The notes under the pieces: generated by a model
What the model was told of the DNA's origin: nothing
The model's database searches: none
Seen by the model: the letters and a program-made list of their open reading frames with translations, nothing else
Assembly: GCA_051967755.1 (NCBI GenBank)
Contig: JBQDYD010000002.1
Coordinates: 490,874-554,873 of the forward strand
Direction: 5' to 3'
Source: UBA1672 sp051967755
GTDB lineage: Bacteria > Pseudomonadota > Alphaproteobacteria > Micavibrionales > Micavibrionaceae
DNA length: 64,000 nt
In this document: piece by piece, positions 52,569-61,053 of the stretch
Layout: each line of letters begins with the position of its first letter
Numbering within the stretch: the first letter of the stretch is position 1
Position numbers and translations under genes: made by a program

Positions 52569-53891
52569 TTACTTTTTAACGCTGAGTACGCCGAAAATCT
52601 CGTCTGTAATATCTGCGTGAATGGCTTGCATATCACCAAGATCAAGCTCATCAAGCTTACAGCCTTTATCCTCTGCCATTTTCACGATTGCGCCTGTGAT
52701 ATGGTGCGCATCGCGGAAAGGCAGGTTCAAATTCATCACCAGCCAATCAGCCAGCGCCGTTGCCGTCGTGTAGCCCATTTCGGCGGAATTCAGCATCGCA
52801 TCGGTGTTAAATGTCGCGCTTTCCATCATGCCCTTCATCGCTTGTAAGCAAAGCGATATTGTATCGAAACTGTCAAAGACAGGTTCTTTATCTTCCTGAA
52901 GGTCTTTGTTATATGCCAACGGCAGGCCTTTAAGAACGGTCATTAATTGAATGAGGTTGCCATTTAAACGGCCTGTTTTTCCGCGCACCAATTCGGCGGC
53001 GTCAGGGTTTTTCTTTTGTGGCATGATAGAGCTTCCTGTGCTCCATGCGTCAGCCATTTGAATGAAACCGAATTGCGGCGTTGCCCAGATAATGATTTCT
53101 TCAGCCAAGCGTGACAGGTGCAAACCACACTGCGCACAGGCAAATAGGAATTCATTGGCAAAGTCACGCGCAGAGACACCATCCATTGTGTTAAGCGTCG
53201 GGCGATCAAAGCCAAGCTTTTCTGCGGTGAAATCCCGATCAATCGGGTATGGCGTGCCCGCCAGCGCGGCAGAGCCAAGCGGACATGTATTCAGGCGTTT
53301 ACGCGCATCAATAAAGCGCAATTTGTCACGATTGAGCATGCAGTAATAGGCTTCTAAGTGCATGGCCAATGTGATTGGTTGTGCGGCCTGTAGATGCGTA
53401 AAGCCCGGCATAACATCGTTTTTATGTTTCTCTGCCAAGGCATCAAGAACATCCTGTAAGTCCTCAATAAGATGGGTGATTTCATCAATTGCATCACGCA
53501 CCCACATGCGAAAATCTGTCGCAACCTGGTCATTACGGCTGCGTGCGGTATGAAGCTTTCCTGCAACCTCGCCAATCATTTCACGCAGGCGCGCCTCGAT
53601 ATTCATATGAATATCTTCCAGCGATGGTTTGAATTCAAAATTTCCTGTTTTGATTTCCTCTGCAATGGCATTCAGGCCGTTTACAATCTCAACGGCTTCG
53701 TCTTTTGTGATAATCCCTTGCTGCGACAGCATTGTCGCATGCGCGATAGAGCCGCGAATATCTTGACGCCACATGCGTTTATCGATTCCGATAGAGGCGT
53801 TAATTTGTTCCATAATATCAGAGGGCTTGTCTTCAAAACGGCCGCCCCACATTTGATTTGCATTGTCTTTTGTATTCGTCATGTTTTTCAT
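52569..53891 (-). CDS. argH: Argininosuccinate lyase
   Basis: A 440-residue enzyme of the fumarase/aspartase superfamily that splits argininosuccinate into arginine and fumarate. Near the start is MWGGRFEDKPSDIMEQIN (split as GGRFEDKPSD), followed by LEDIHMNIE, HTARSRNDQVATD and the superfamily signature GSSIMPQKKNPDAAE. It completes arginine synthesis but is separated from the argG end of the arg operon by four unrelated genes. A second in-frame ATG at 53882 is possible. Confidence 0.97.
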   Translation of the reverse strand: MKNMTNTKDNANQMWGGRFEDKPSDIMEQINASIGIDKRMWRQDIRGSIAHATMLSQQGIITKDEAVEIVNGLNAIAEEIKTGNFEFKPSLEDIHMNIEARLREMIGEVAGKLHTARSRNDQVATDFRMWVRDAIDEITHLIEDLQDVLDALAEKHKNDVMPGFTHLQAAQPITLAMHLEAYYCMLNRDKLRFIDARKRLNTCPLGSAALAGTPYPIDRDFTAEKLGFDRPTLNTMDGVSARDFANEFLFACAQCGLHLSRLAEEIIIWATPQFGFIQMADAWSTGSSIMPQKKNPDAAELVRGKTGRLNGNLIQLMTVLKGLPLAYNKDLQEDKEPVFDSFDTISLCLQAMKGMMESATFNTDAMLNSAEMGYTTATALADWLVMNLNLPFRDAHHITGAIVKMAEDKGCKLDELDLGDMQAIHADITDEIFGVLSVKK

Positions 53892-54078
53892 CTTCTTACG
53901 TTCATGCTTTGTCTTACCGTACTGCCTGTGAAATGAAAAGGGGGTGTTGAGCAGTTTTTAACCTTTCTTTCCTATGATTAGGCAAGAGTTTTAGTGTTAG
54001 CAGCAGATATAAAAGTTTGACATATCCGTTGTCGCGGCATAGTTTGGCCGCCGCTTTTAGAGTAAGGAGAAAATGAGT

Positions 54079-54702
54079 ATGTCTCTCAATAAGAATTTTG
54101 GTGATAATCAAGGCAACACAGGTGAAAAGGTGAAGGATTACACAGAGGACCTTTCCCATAGTTTTCCGGAAGGGTCCGCCTTAGAAGCGATCACTTTTCA
54201 TTATAAAATCAGACCCAATCACGGCGCGCCCAGTTCAATCGAAGTTGAAAATGGCGATATGGATAAACAACGCTTTTGGGATAAAATGCACACTGTCGTG
54301 AGGGATTTAAACAAAGTTCCTGATGCGCATGAGGTTCTTCCATCAGAACTTAAATCGGGCGGAGATTGGAAATATCGTGATCCTAATGGTGAGGCAGTAG
54401 ATTTCGACTATCCTAATTTTCGTGGCTCTCATGTATTGGCAGGCGGTGATAATGCTTATGTTGATTCTATTGCTGCTGAGAATGCTGTGCCGGTGCTTAG
54501 CCGTTTTATCTTTGGTCTAAAGGAAAGAAACGTATTGAGCGCAGAAGAAGCGGCGGATGCGTTTGATGATTTGTTTTCACAAATTCAGGATGTTCATGCA
54601 GATTTGGGCCTTGATCCTGTATCTACACGTCGTAATGCAGATGGTGAGTATGGCGCGGCTGTAATGGGCGCCACCAATCATGATGAGGCTTATGAGCTCT
54701 AG
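54079..54702 (+). CDS. Hypothetical acidic protein
   Basis: A 207-residue soluble protein, unknown family. It contains segments such as FHYKIRPNHGAPSSIEVENG, WDKMHTVVRDLNKVPDAHEV and a helix around LSAEEAADAFDDLFSQIQDV. AAGGAG is nine bases before the ATG at 54079, but only three before the ATG at 54073; spacing favours 54079. It is flanked by argH (divergent) and by the PiT-like gene (convergent), thus a lone unit. Confidence 0.65.
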   Translation: MSLNKNFGDNQGNTGEKVKDYTEDLSHSFPEGSALEAITFHYKIRPNHGAPSSIEVENGDMDKQRFWDKMHTVVRDLNKVPDAHEVLPSELKSGGDWKYRDPNGEAVDFDYPNFRGSHVLAGGDNAYVDSIAAENAVPVLSRFIFGLKERNVLSAEEAADAFDDLFSQIQDVHADLGLDPVSTRRNADGEYGAAVMGATNHDEAYEL

Positions 54703-54711
54703 GCTTTGATT

Positions 54712-55680
54712 TTATTGCGCGGCTGCGGGGTCGAGTACGTAATGTATAGACATCGCCAACGCAATGGATACGGCCAATCCGATCATCATCTTCAGGAAGT
54801 CTTTCCCGATGAGCGGGAAGACATAACCCGCCTTATAGGTGGCACGATAGGTCGTCGCAATGGCGAGCTCTCTCCCCGTCAATAGGCCGACAAACACCCA
54901 TGTTGTTGACATCGGGATAGAGTTCATTTGCTTGAAGTAAATTAATATCAGGGCATAGATGAAATCAATAATCGTAGCAGAGCGCATAAAGCGCGTGCCT
55001 GATTTTTCCAAAACGATATTTTGAATTTTACCGCCTTGTGTCCAGAAAATAAAGGCAAGCCAACCACTTAGGATACACAGTACCCCAATAAACATAGGGA
55101 GGGGTAATTCACGCGGTAGGAAGACCGCAATGTTGGCCATATCATGGGACAGCCAGCTATACCAAAGAAACCCTGTAGCAAGCCATTGCATGACGCGCCA
55201 TTTTGCACGGTTTTCCTTTTTCACCATATTATATTTTTCGTTCATGAATCTGGATATGACCATCCATAGGGCGTAGGCGATAAAGGCAGCAAGGCCATAG
55301 CCAATCACACTCTTGATCAGCATTTTTTCAAGAACAAGCGTAGTGGCAAAGGTGGAGAGCACCAAAAACGTTGTTGAAACAGGGATACCAACGCGCGTCA
55401 GCAAAACCAAAATAAGCGGCGCAGCGGCGTGATACCATTGAACTTGCAGAGGTGGAATTTTTTCTAAACGGCCAAAAGAAATATCACCGTTATACATGAC
55501 CCAGCCATAAGTCAGTGTGACAACTAAAACGGATGTCGCCGCCAGCCACAGCCAATACCATTTAAACACACGAATATTGGAGGCGATAAATGTGCCGAGC
55601 GTTTGAACCGCGTCATTCCCGATAACCGCATAAGCCGCGAGTAAGAAACCAATCAGCGCGTAAAAGGAATGGATATCCAT
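54712..55680 (-). CDS. PiT-like inorganic phosphate transporter
   Basis: A 322-residue polytopic membrane protein (about nine or ten helices). The two inverted repeats each show PiT/Pho4 signatures: GNDAVQT (21-27) and PVSTT (100-104) in the first, SHDMANIAVF (179-187) and PMSTT (256-260) in the second. PiT proteins carry phosphate with protons or sodium. The GNDA and SHDMAN loops replace the usual GANDVANA, so the sequence is divergent and substrate specificity could differ. AGGTGG is six bases before the ATG. Confidence 0.8.
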   Translation of the reverse strand: MDIHSFYALIGFLLAAYAVIGNDAVQTLGTFIASNIRVFKWYWLWLAATSVLVVTLTYGWVMYNGDISFGRLEKIPPLQVQWYHAAAPLILVLLTRVGIPVSTTFLVLSTFATTLVLEKMLIKSVIGYGLAAFIAYALWMVISRFMNEKYNMVKKENRAKWRVMQWLATGFLWYSWLSHDMANIAVFLPRELPLPMFIGVLCILSGWLAFIFWTQGGKIQNIVLEKSGTRFMRSATIIDFIYALILIYFKQMNSIPMSTTWVFVGLLTGRELAIATTYRATYKAGYVFPLIGKDFLKMMIGLAVSIALAMSIHYVLDPAAAQ

Positions 55681-55727
55681 GACCGTCCACCTGTTATGTC
55701 ATTATGTTTCGAATGTAGGACAGGCTA

Positions 55728-56168
55728 TCAGATTTTTTTGACAAAACAAGTTTTTAGCACGAGGCCTTTGATATCTTTAGTGCGGCAGTCAATCAGTTCA
55801 GGATCATCAGTAAGGGAGATATTCTTGACGGTTGTGCCACGTTTAACTGTTGTTCCCGCACCTTTTACATCCAAATCTTTGATAACAGTAACCGTGTCGC
55901 CATCTTGTAGTATTGTGCCGTTACAATCACGCGAAGGAGCGCGGTCATTTTCGCCTTCTTCGCTCCAATCATGGATGCCGACATTATAATCATCATTGGC
56001 TTGTGTTTGTGCGTCTTCTTTGCTCATGTGCCAAAGTTCAAGTGTAGGCGGAGTGTCCGGCGTTTCGTGAACATATAAAAACCATCCATCGGACGCAGGA
56101 TCAAATTCTAAAACCAGATGTTTGATGTCGCCATGTCCGTTTACGTCTGCGGTGATGCGTTGTGCCAT
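55728..56168 (-). CDS. PhnA-domain protein with a non-standard N-terminal domain
   Basis: A 146-residue protein. Residues 80-146 (DCNGTILQDGDTVTVIKDL, VKNISL, IDCRTKDIKGLVLKT, FVKK) match the C-terminal PhnA/YjdM domain. The N-terminal zinc ribbon of YjdM is absent; in its place is a 75-residue beta/alpha segment (HLVLEFDPASDGWFLYVHE, LWHMSKEDAQTQA) with no recognised family. YjdM function is uncertain, so no role is assigned. It follows the PiT gene in the upstream direction by 47 bases. Confidence 0.8.
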   Translation of the reverse strand: MAQRITADVNGHGDIKHLVLEFDPASDGWFLYVHETPDTPPTLELWHMSKEDAQTQANDDYNVGIHDWSEEGENDRAPSRDCNGTILQDGDTVTVIKDLDVKGAGTTVKRGTTVKNISLTDDPELIDCRTKDIKGLVLKTCFVKKI

Positions 56169-56223
56169 GATTTGCGTCCTAAGAAGTTAAGGTATAATAG
56201 GGTGTTATAGTTGTTCTGATGTT

Positions 56224-57033
56224 CTATTCAAGTACTAAATCGTGTCGCACTGTCAGGCGGCTTTCCGGTGTGTCGTCAGGTTCACCTATGCCGTGTGCAT
56301 GCGCGGCAGGTCGAGCGCCCATACGATCATGTACAATGGATGGGGTTCTGAATATAACGGATGATCCTTCGGCCAATGTCCAGCATGTGATGTCTTTGTT
56401 TCTTAAATCAAGGGCATCACCGCCGTAATAGCTGAAATCTTCATCGTTAAATAAAACGGTTCCTGATCCATTCATACATTCAACGATTCTAAGGTCGTAT
56501 GTTGATTTTGCTGCGTCAATATGGGCGTTGATATGGGCATCTTTTCTGGTTCTGTGCCCGATATAATCGGGGAAGAATGCTATGATGCTTTGGCTTAAGA
56601 ATGTATCTTGTGTGTTCTCTGCATCTTGCATTGATTGTGCCCACAAGGTTGCAGTTTTACCGGCTGTGGCAATTAAATCCTGATCGATAAGTGGGTTGCT
56701 CATGCTGACATTACGGCGATTAAGATAGTCTTTGAGGTTTTGATATGCGCCGCTTGGTTCTCCGCCTTCGGATAGGTCGTGCGTGCTTCGTATCCGCGCC
56801 CCTTCAGAACCTGTTTTCAGTTGATTGATAACTTTTTCAATGCCTTTGCGCTGCGCTTCTAGCAACACGACAGTATTGACTTCCGGGCGATCAAGTAAGA
56901 TAGCGACAGCGTTGTTACGTCGCTCCTCATGTGTGTCACCGGGGGCGAATACGATATTATCAGGCAATCCGATAGCGGTGGAGTTTAGCTCCACTATGGA
57001 TGATACCTCTGAAAAGGGGAGTTTGTACCTCAT
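56224..57033 (-). CDS. Hypothetical protein with DUF1826-like layout
   Basis: A 269-residue soluble protein of uncertain family. The C-terminal half holds HINAHIDAAKSTYDLRIVE, GSGTVLF, EGSSVIFRTPSIVHDRMG and SRLTVRHDLVL, an order of HxD, GxGT, a hydrophobic strand and late Arg/His that recalls DUF1826 and cupin-type double-stranded beta-helix proteins. This is pattern resemblance only. ATG at 57033 follows a TTG at 57036; AGGG is close upstream. Confidence 0.5.
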   Translation of the reverse strand: MRYKLPFSEVSSIVELNSTAIGLPDNIVFAPGDTHEERRNNAVAILLDRPEVNTVVLLEAQRKGIEKVINQLKTGSEGARIRSTHDLSEGGEPSGAYQNLKDYLNRRNVSMSNPLIDQDLIATAGKTATLWAQSMQDAENTQDTFLSQSIIAFFPDYIGHRTRKDAHINAHIDAAKSTYDLRIVECMNGSGTVLFNDEDFSYYGGDALDLRNKDITCWTLAEGSSVIFRTPSIVHDRMGARPAAHAHGIGEPDDTPESRLTVRHDLVLE

Positions 57034-57122
57034 CAACCCTGCTTACTTTATCGTTATTTTTCAAATATGGTAAATATCTGAAAGGGATAAGGCAAGAAAT
57101 TAATGAGGTACTATTGTATTCT

Positions 57123-58373
57123 TTAGGCTGCTTTGTCTTTTGTCGCTGCAGGCTTACCATGAACGCTTGTGTTGTTTTTCAAGCGCACGGCGTTGATCTT
57201 GATAAAGCCATCTGCGTCTTTTTGATCATAACCACCTTCAACATCCATTGATGATTGCTCTGGGTCATAAAGGGCGATCGGGCTTTTACGGGCGATTGGG
57301 TAGGCCATGCCTTTTAGAAGCTGGATTTGCACTGTCCCTGTGTTTGTTTCCTGCGCCTTATCCATAAAGACAGACAGAAGATCAAATTCAGGGGAGAACC
57401 AGAAACCGTTATAAATCAGTTCCGCCACTTTTAAGGCCATCTGATCGCGCAGCTTCATGACTTCGCGGTCTAGTGTTAAGCCTTCAAGGTCGCGGTGCGC
57501 CTTATACAGGATTTCACCGCCCGGTGTTTCGTAAACGCCGCGTGATTTAATGCCGACAAAACGGTTTTCAACCATATCAAGGCGGCCAATACCATGCTTT
57601 GTGCCAAGCGTGTTGAGGTAATCAAACAGCTCCACTGCGCCTGTAACGGTTGTGCCGTCTGTTTGGTTTGTGACCTTCACAGGCACGCCTTGTTCAAAAT
57701 CAATGCTCAGGATATCGGCCTGATCAGGCTGTTTATCAACGCCGTTTGTACGTGAATAGACATCTTCCTCTGCCGCTGCGTTCGGGTCTTCTAATACGCC
57801 TGCCTCATGAGAGATATGCAGCATGTTATCATCTTCTGAATAGGGCTTCTTGCGTGTTGCGGATACAGGAATGCCGTACTGATCGGCATAATTCAGCATA
57901 TCCTGACGCCCTTCGAAACGGGTTAGGAATTCGTCCATTTTCCATGGCGCAAGAACTTTGATATCAGGTTTTAGCGCATAGTATGACAGCTCAAAACGTA
58001 CTTGGTCATTCCCTTTACCTGTTGCGCCATGTGATACGAATTGCGCGCCTTCTTTTTCGGCGATTTCAATTTGACGCTTGGCAATAATCGGGCGGGCAAC
58101 AGATGTGCCGAGCAAGTAACGCCCCTCATAAATCGCCTGAGATTTCACCGCGCGGAAGATATATTCCTCAACGAATTCTTTTTTCAAATCTTCGACGTAA
58201 ACTTTGGATGCGCCGACTTTCAGGGCTTTTTCCTCGGCCGCTTTGAAATCTTCTTCCTGACCGACATCGGCGATATAGGCGATCACCTCATAGCCTTCTT
58301 CGATAAACCATTTCAAAATCACAGATGTGTCCAAACCACCGGAATAGGCCAGTACGATTTTACCCTTGCTCAT
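57123..58373 (-). CDS. argG: Argininosuccinate synthase
   Basis: A 416-residue ATP-pyrophosphatase-type ligase joining citrulline and aspartate. The ATP-binding AYSGGLDTSVILKW (8-21), AEKEGAQFVSHGATGKGNDQ (split as SHGATGKGNDQVRFE) and AHRDLEGLTLDREV blocks are diagnostic. It is the last gene of the arg operon. Its ATG overlaps the stop of a short frame that fills the 123-base gap after argF, which suggests coupled translation. Confidence 0.98.
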   Translation of the reverse strand: MSKGKIVLAYSGGLDTSVILKWFIEEGYEVIAYIADVGQEEDFKAAEEKALKVGASKVYVEDLKKEFVEEYIFRAVKSQAIYEGRYLLGTSVARPIIAKRQIEIAEKEGAQFVSHGATGKGNDQVRFELSYYALKPDIKVLAPWKMDEFLTRFEGRQDMLNYADQYGIPVSATRKKPYSEDDNMLHISHEAGVLEDPNAAAEEDVYSRTNGVDKQPDQADILSIDFEQGVPVKVTNQTDGTTVTGAVELFDYLNTLGTKHGIGRLDMVENRFVGIKSRGVYETPGGEILYKAHRDLEGLTLDREVMKLRDQMALKVAELIYNGFWFSPEFDLLSVFMDKAQETNTGTVQIQLLKGMAYPIARKSPIALYDPEQSSMDVEGGYDQKDADGFIKINAVRLKNNTSVHGKPAATKDKAA

Positions 58374-58507
58374 AGCGTTTCATCCTTATTTCTATAGATC
58401 GTATTGATCCAAATATTTTTAATAAATCCTAGCGATAGCGTTGATAGCACATAGGCGGCAGGCGGCACAAGTGCATGTAACCACGCATAATCATTTTTAA
58501 AACCCAA
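58370..58507 (-). CDS. Candidate 45-residue membrane peptide between argF and argG
   Basis: A short open frame read from the sequence. Start TTG at 58507 (inside the end of argF), stop TGA at 58372-58370 overlapping the argG ATG in an ATGA. The peptide has one hydrophobic segment (HALVPPAAYVLSTLSLGFI, about residues 11-29) and a basic/polar tail ending NKDETL. It occupies the entire gap and is coupled to argG, but the start is non-canonical, lacks a ribosome-binding site, and an open frame of this length could occur by chance. A shorter GTG start exists. Confidence 0.35.
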   Translation of the reverse strand: MGFKNDYAWLHALVPPAAYVLSTLSLGFIKNIWINTIYRNKDETL

Positions 58508-59408
58508 GCGGTTTTGCCAGGCGCACACCTGAATCGCTTAAGCACCAAGCAAGGATCGCTTTTTGCGCATGCAGGCGGTTTTCCGCTTCATCGAAAATCA
58601 CGCTGGCGGGGGATTTTGCGACCTCTTCGCTAACCTCTTCCCATTCATGTATGGGAAGGCAGTGCATAAAGATGGCATTATCATTCCCCAGTGCCATCAA
58701 ATCCGCATTGACCTGATATGGCCAGAATTTATCAATGTCTTTGCCTTCTTGCCCCAATGATACCCATGTATCGGTGACCAGAACATCGGCGCCTTTGGCG
58801 GCCTCTTCGGCGTCATTGGTGTAATTCACACCCTTTGGTACGTTACCGCTCAGGTCTTCAGGCAAGGCGATGATGAAATCAAAATCCCAGATTTTTGAGG
58901 CATCAATATATGATTGGCACACATTGTTATAATCACCAAACCATGCAATGCGCTTGCCTTGGGCGGTGTCCATTTTTTCCTCAATCGTCATCATGTCGGC
59001 CATGATCTGACAGGGGTGGGATTTATTCGTCATGCCGTTAATGATCGGAATTTCTGCATATTTCGCCAATTCGCTGAGCTTGTCATGGCTGCTCATCCGC
59101 ACCATAATCGCATCCACATAACGGGAGAGCACTTTTGCTGTGCTTTCGATGCTTTCCGCGCCGCCAAACTGCATTTCACCCTTGCTCATCACGATTGTAT
59201 GACCGCCAAGCTGTTTCATCGCCACGTCAAAAGAAACGCGCGTACGGGTAGAGAGCTTATCAAACACCATCGCCAGCGAAAGCCCGTCTAAAATTTGTGG
59301 CGGATTGAATTTTTCCTGCTTTAGTGCATGCGCGTGCGTTAAAATGGCCTTTAAGGTTTCCGGCTCAATATCCGGTAAATCCAGAAAGTGCTTCACGGCT
59401 TTTGTCAT
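58497..59408 (-). CDS. argF: Ornithine carbamoyltransferase
   Basis: A 303-residue enzyme making citrulline from ornithine and carbamoyl phosphate. The carbamoyl-phosphate motif STRTRVSFD lies near 53-61, NGMTNKSHPCQIMADMMTI gives the HPCQ motif, and HCLPIHEWEEV is the ornithine-binding HCLP loop. This supports ornithine rather than acetylornithine transcarbamylase, though the two are distinguished by few residues. It starts 4 bases after argD ends. Confidence 0.96.
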   Translation of the reverse strand: MTKAVKHFLDLPDIEPETLKAILTHAHALKQEKFNPPQILDGLSLAMVFDKLSTRTRVSFDVAMKQLGGHTIVMSKGEMQFGGAESIESTAKVLSRYVDAIMVRMSSHDKLSELAKYAEIPIINGMTNKSHPCQIMADMMTIEEKMDTAQGKRIAWFGDYNNVCQSYIDASKIWDFDFIIALPEDLSGNVPKGVNYTNDAEEAAKGADVLVTDTWVSLGQEGKDIDKFWPYQVNADLMALGNDNAIFMHCLPIHEWEEVSEEVAKSPASVIFDEAENRLHAQKAILAWCLSDSGVRLAKPLGF

Positions 59409-59412
59409 AGCT

Positions 59413-60663
59413 CTAGTCCATTTCCTTTAGTGTTTTATCAATAATGCCAAGGGCTTCGTGCGCTTGATCTTCGTTCAAAATCAGGGGTGGTGTCAAACGT
59501 AAAGTCCCGCCGCCTGCTTGAGTAGCCATAAGTCCGTTTTTTTGCAGGTTGCTGAGTACGTCTTTGATATTAAACGCCGTATCGACCCCAATCATCAGAC
59601 CCTTACCACGGATTTCTGTGATTTTGTTGGATTCACGTTGAATTTTGCCCAGACCGTCAAACAATATGGCTGAGATTTTATTCACGTTTTCCATGAAGCC
59701 GTCAGACAGCATTTCTTCCATCACTGTTGCTGCAACTGCGCAGGCGAGGGGGTTTCCGCCATATGTTGTGCCGTGTGTGCCCACCACAATGGCTTTACCG
59801 AATTTTTCTTTCGCGGCCATCGCGCCAACGGGAAAACCGCTGCCCATGCCTTTGGCCCATGCGGCGATATCGGGTTCAATCGGCTTTGCGTGGGCATGCG
59901 GCTCTGAATCATCGTCCAAACAATCAGTGCAGCATTTAAATGATTCATAGGCGTGGAGCGTGCCCAAGCGACCAAAACCTGCCTGTACCTCATCAAAAAT
60001 CAGGCAGATATTTTTCTCATCACAAAGCTGTCTCAGGCGCATCAGGAATTTCGGATCGGCAGGCGTCAGACCGCCTTCACCTTGGACAGGTTCAATAATG
60101 ATCGCCGCCGTTTTATCAGAGACGAGCTCTTTAACGCTCTCTATGTCGTTAAAATCTGCGAAGTGCACATTCGGAATATACGGGCCGAAGAACGGCTGTG
60201 CGTGCCTTTTCTCTGTCACACTGGCAGAACCATATGTACGCCCGTGGAATGATTTGCGGAAGGCGATAATCTCATTACACTCTTCGCCTTTTTCATCATA
60301 TGCCCATTTACGTGCGCATTTCAGGGCGGCTTCAACGCTCTCGGTTCCGCTGTTTGAAAAGTAAACCAGATCAAAGCAGCTATGCTCAACAAGCAACTTC
60401 GCGGCCTTTAGCTTTTCTTGCGTGGCGTAAGAGGCCTGACAGGTCATCATGCGCGCGGCTTGGGTGGAAATCGTATCGATTAATTTCGGGTGGTTATGCC
60501 CAAGGGAGGCCACCGCGATACCGGCTGCAAAGTCCAGATATTTTTTGCCGTCCGTATCCCATGCATACACGCCGTCACCGCGATCCATGACAACAGGCTG
60601 CGCGTTATAGGTTTTCACCAATAGCTCTTCGGTTTCCTTGATAATCTCTTGCGTGGTTGTCAT
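59413..60663 (-). CDS. argD: Acetylornithine aminotransferase with an unusual insertion
   Basis: A 416-residue class-III PLP aminotransferase converting N-acetylglutamate semialdehyde to N-acetylornithine. SFHGRTYGSASVT, IFDEVQAGFGR (Asp224 contacts PLP), the Schiff-base lysine Lys271 in AAWAKGMGSGFPVGAM and GTTYGGNPLACAVA are all present. Residues about 241-262 hold an insertion relative to typical enzymes, SFKCCTDCLDDDSEPHAHAK, rich in Cys, Asp and His. Its ATG overlaps the stop of the DUF805 gene by 4 bases. Confidence 0.95.
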   Translation of the reverse strand: MTTTQEIIKETEELLVKTYNAQPVVMDRGDGVYAWDTDGKKYLDFAAGIAVASLGHNHPKLIDTISTQAARMMTCQASYATQEKLKAAKLLVEHSCFDLVYFSNSGTESVEAALKCARKWAYDEKGEECNEIIAFRKSFHGRTYGSASVTEKRHAQPFFGPYIPNVHFADFNDIESVKELVSDKTAAIIIEPVQGEGGLTPADPKFLMRLRQLCDEKNICLIFDEVQAGFGRLGTLHAYESFKCCTDCLDDDSEPHAHAKPIEPDIAAWAKGMGSGFPVGAMAAKEKFGKAIVVGTHGTTYGGNPLACAVAATVMEEMLSDGFMENVNKISAILFDGLGKIQRESNKITEIRGKGLMIGVDTAFNIKDVLSNLQKNGLMATQAGGGTLRLTPPLILNEDQAHEALGIIDKTLKEMD

Positions 60664-61052
60664 TTAATCGTTCCTTCACGTTTATTGATATTTTTTCCTT
60701 TGATGAAAACTAAACATAAGAAATATAAAAACCATATTGTATAGAGGCCTATTGCAATAGGTATCTTAGTTTCTTTAGCAATATCCAGAACCCCTAATGA
60801 TAAATCGATCACGATAACTGATATGGGAATAAATATTAGTAATATGCTAAAACCGATGTCTCTCAGTCTTCTCGCTTCGATTAGTAACTTTAAATACAAA
60901 AAAAATAAGAAAATCAAAAATAAGATTATTTTATTTGAAGATTTCATGAATAGAGGGGCGGAACCCATAATGACATTAATGGTAAGACCATAAGCAAAAT
61001 ACTCTAACCTCCCCAAAGTGCCTTTTCTAATGTCCAGCAGTTTCCAACTCAC
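60660..61052 (-). CDS. DUF805 membrane protein within the arg operon
   Basis: A 130-residue membrane protein with four hydrophobic helices. GTLGRLEYFAYGL and EARRLRDIGFS are the DUF805 signatures. The start is GTG at 61052, eight bases after a GGAGG lying inside the last codons of argB; a longer frame to 61082 would ignore that site. The stop overlaps the argD ATG (ATGA). Function unknown. Codon use is AT-rich compared with its neighbours (many Ile, Leu and Phe), which hints at a later insertion into the operon. Confidence 0.8.
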   Translation of the reverse strand: MSWKLLDIRKGTLGRLEYFAYGLTINVIMGSAPLFMKSSNKIILFLIFLFFLYLKLLIEARRLRDIGFSILLIFIPISVIVIDLSLGVLDIAKETKIPIAIGLYTIWFLYFLCLVFIKGKNINKREGTIK

Positions 61053-61053
61053 C

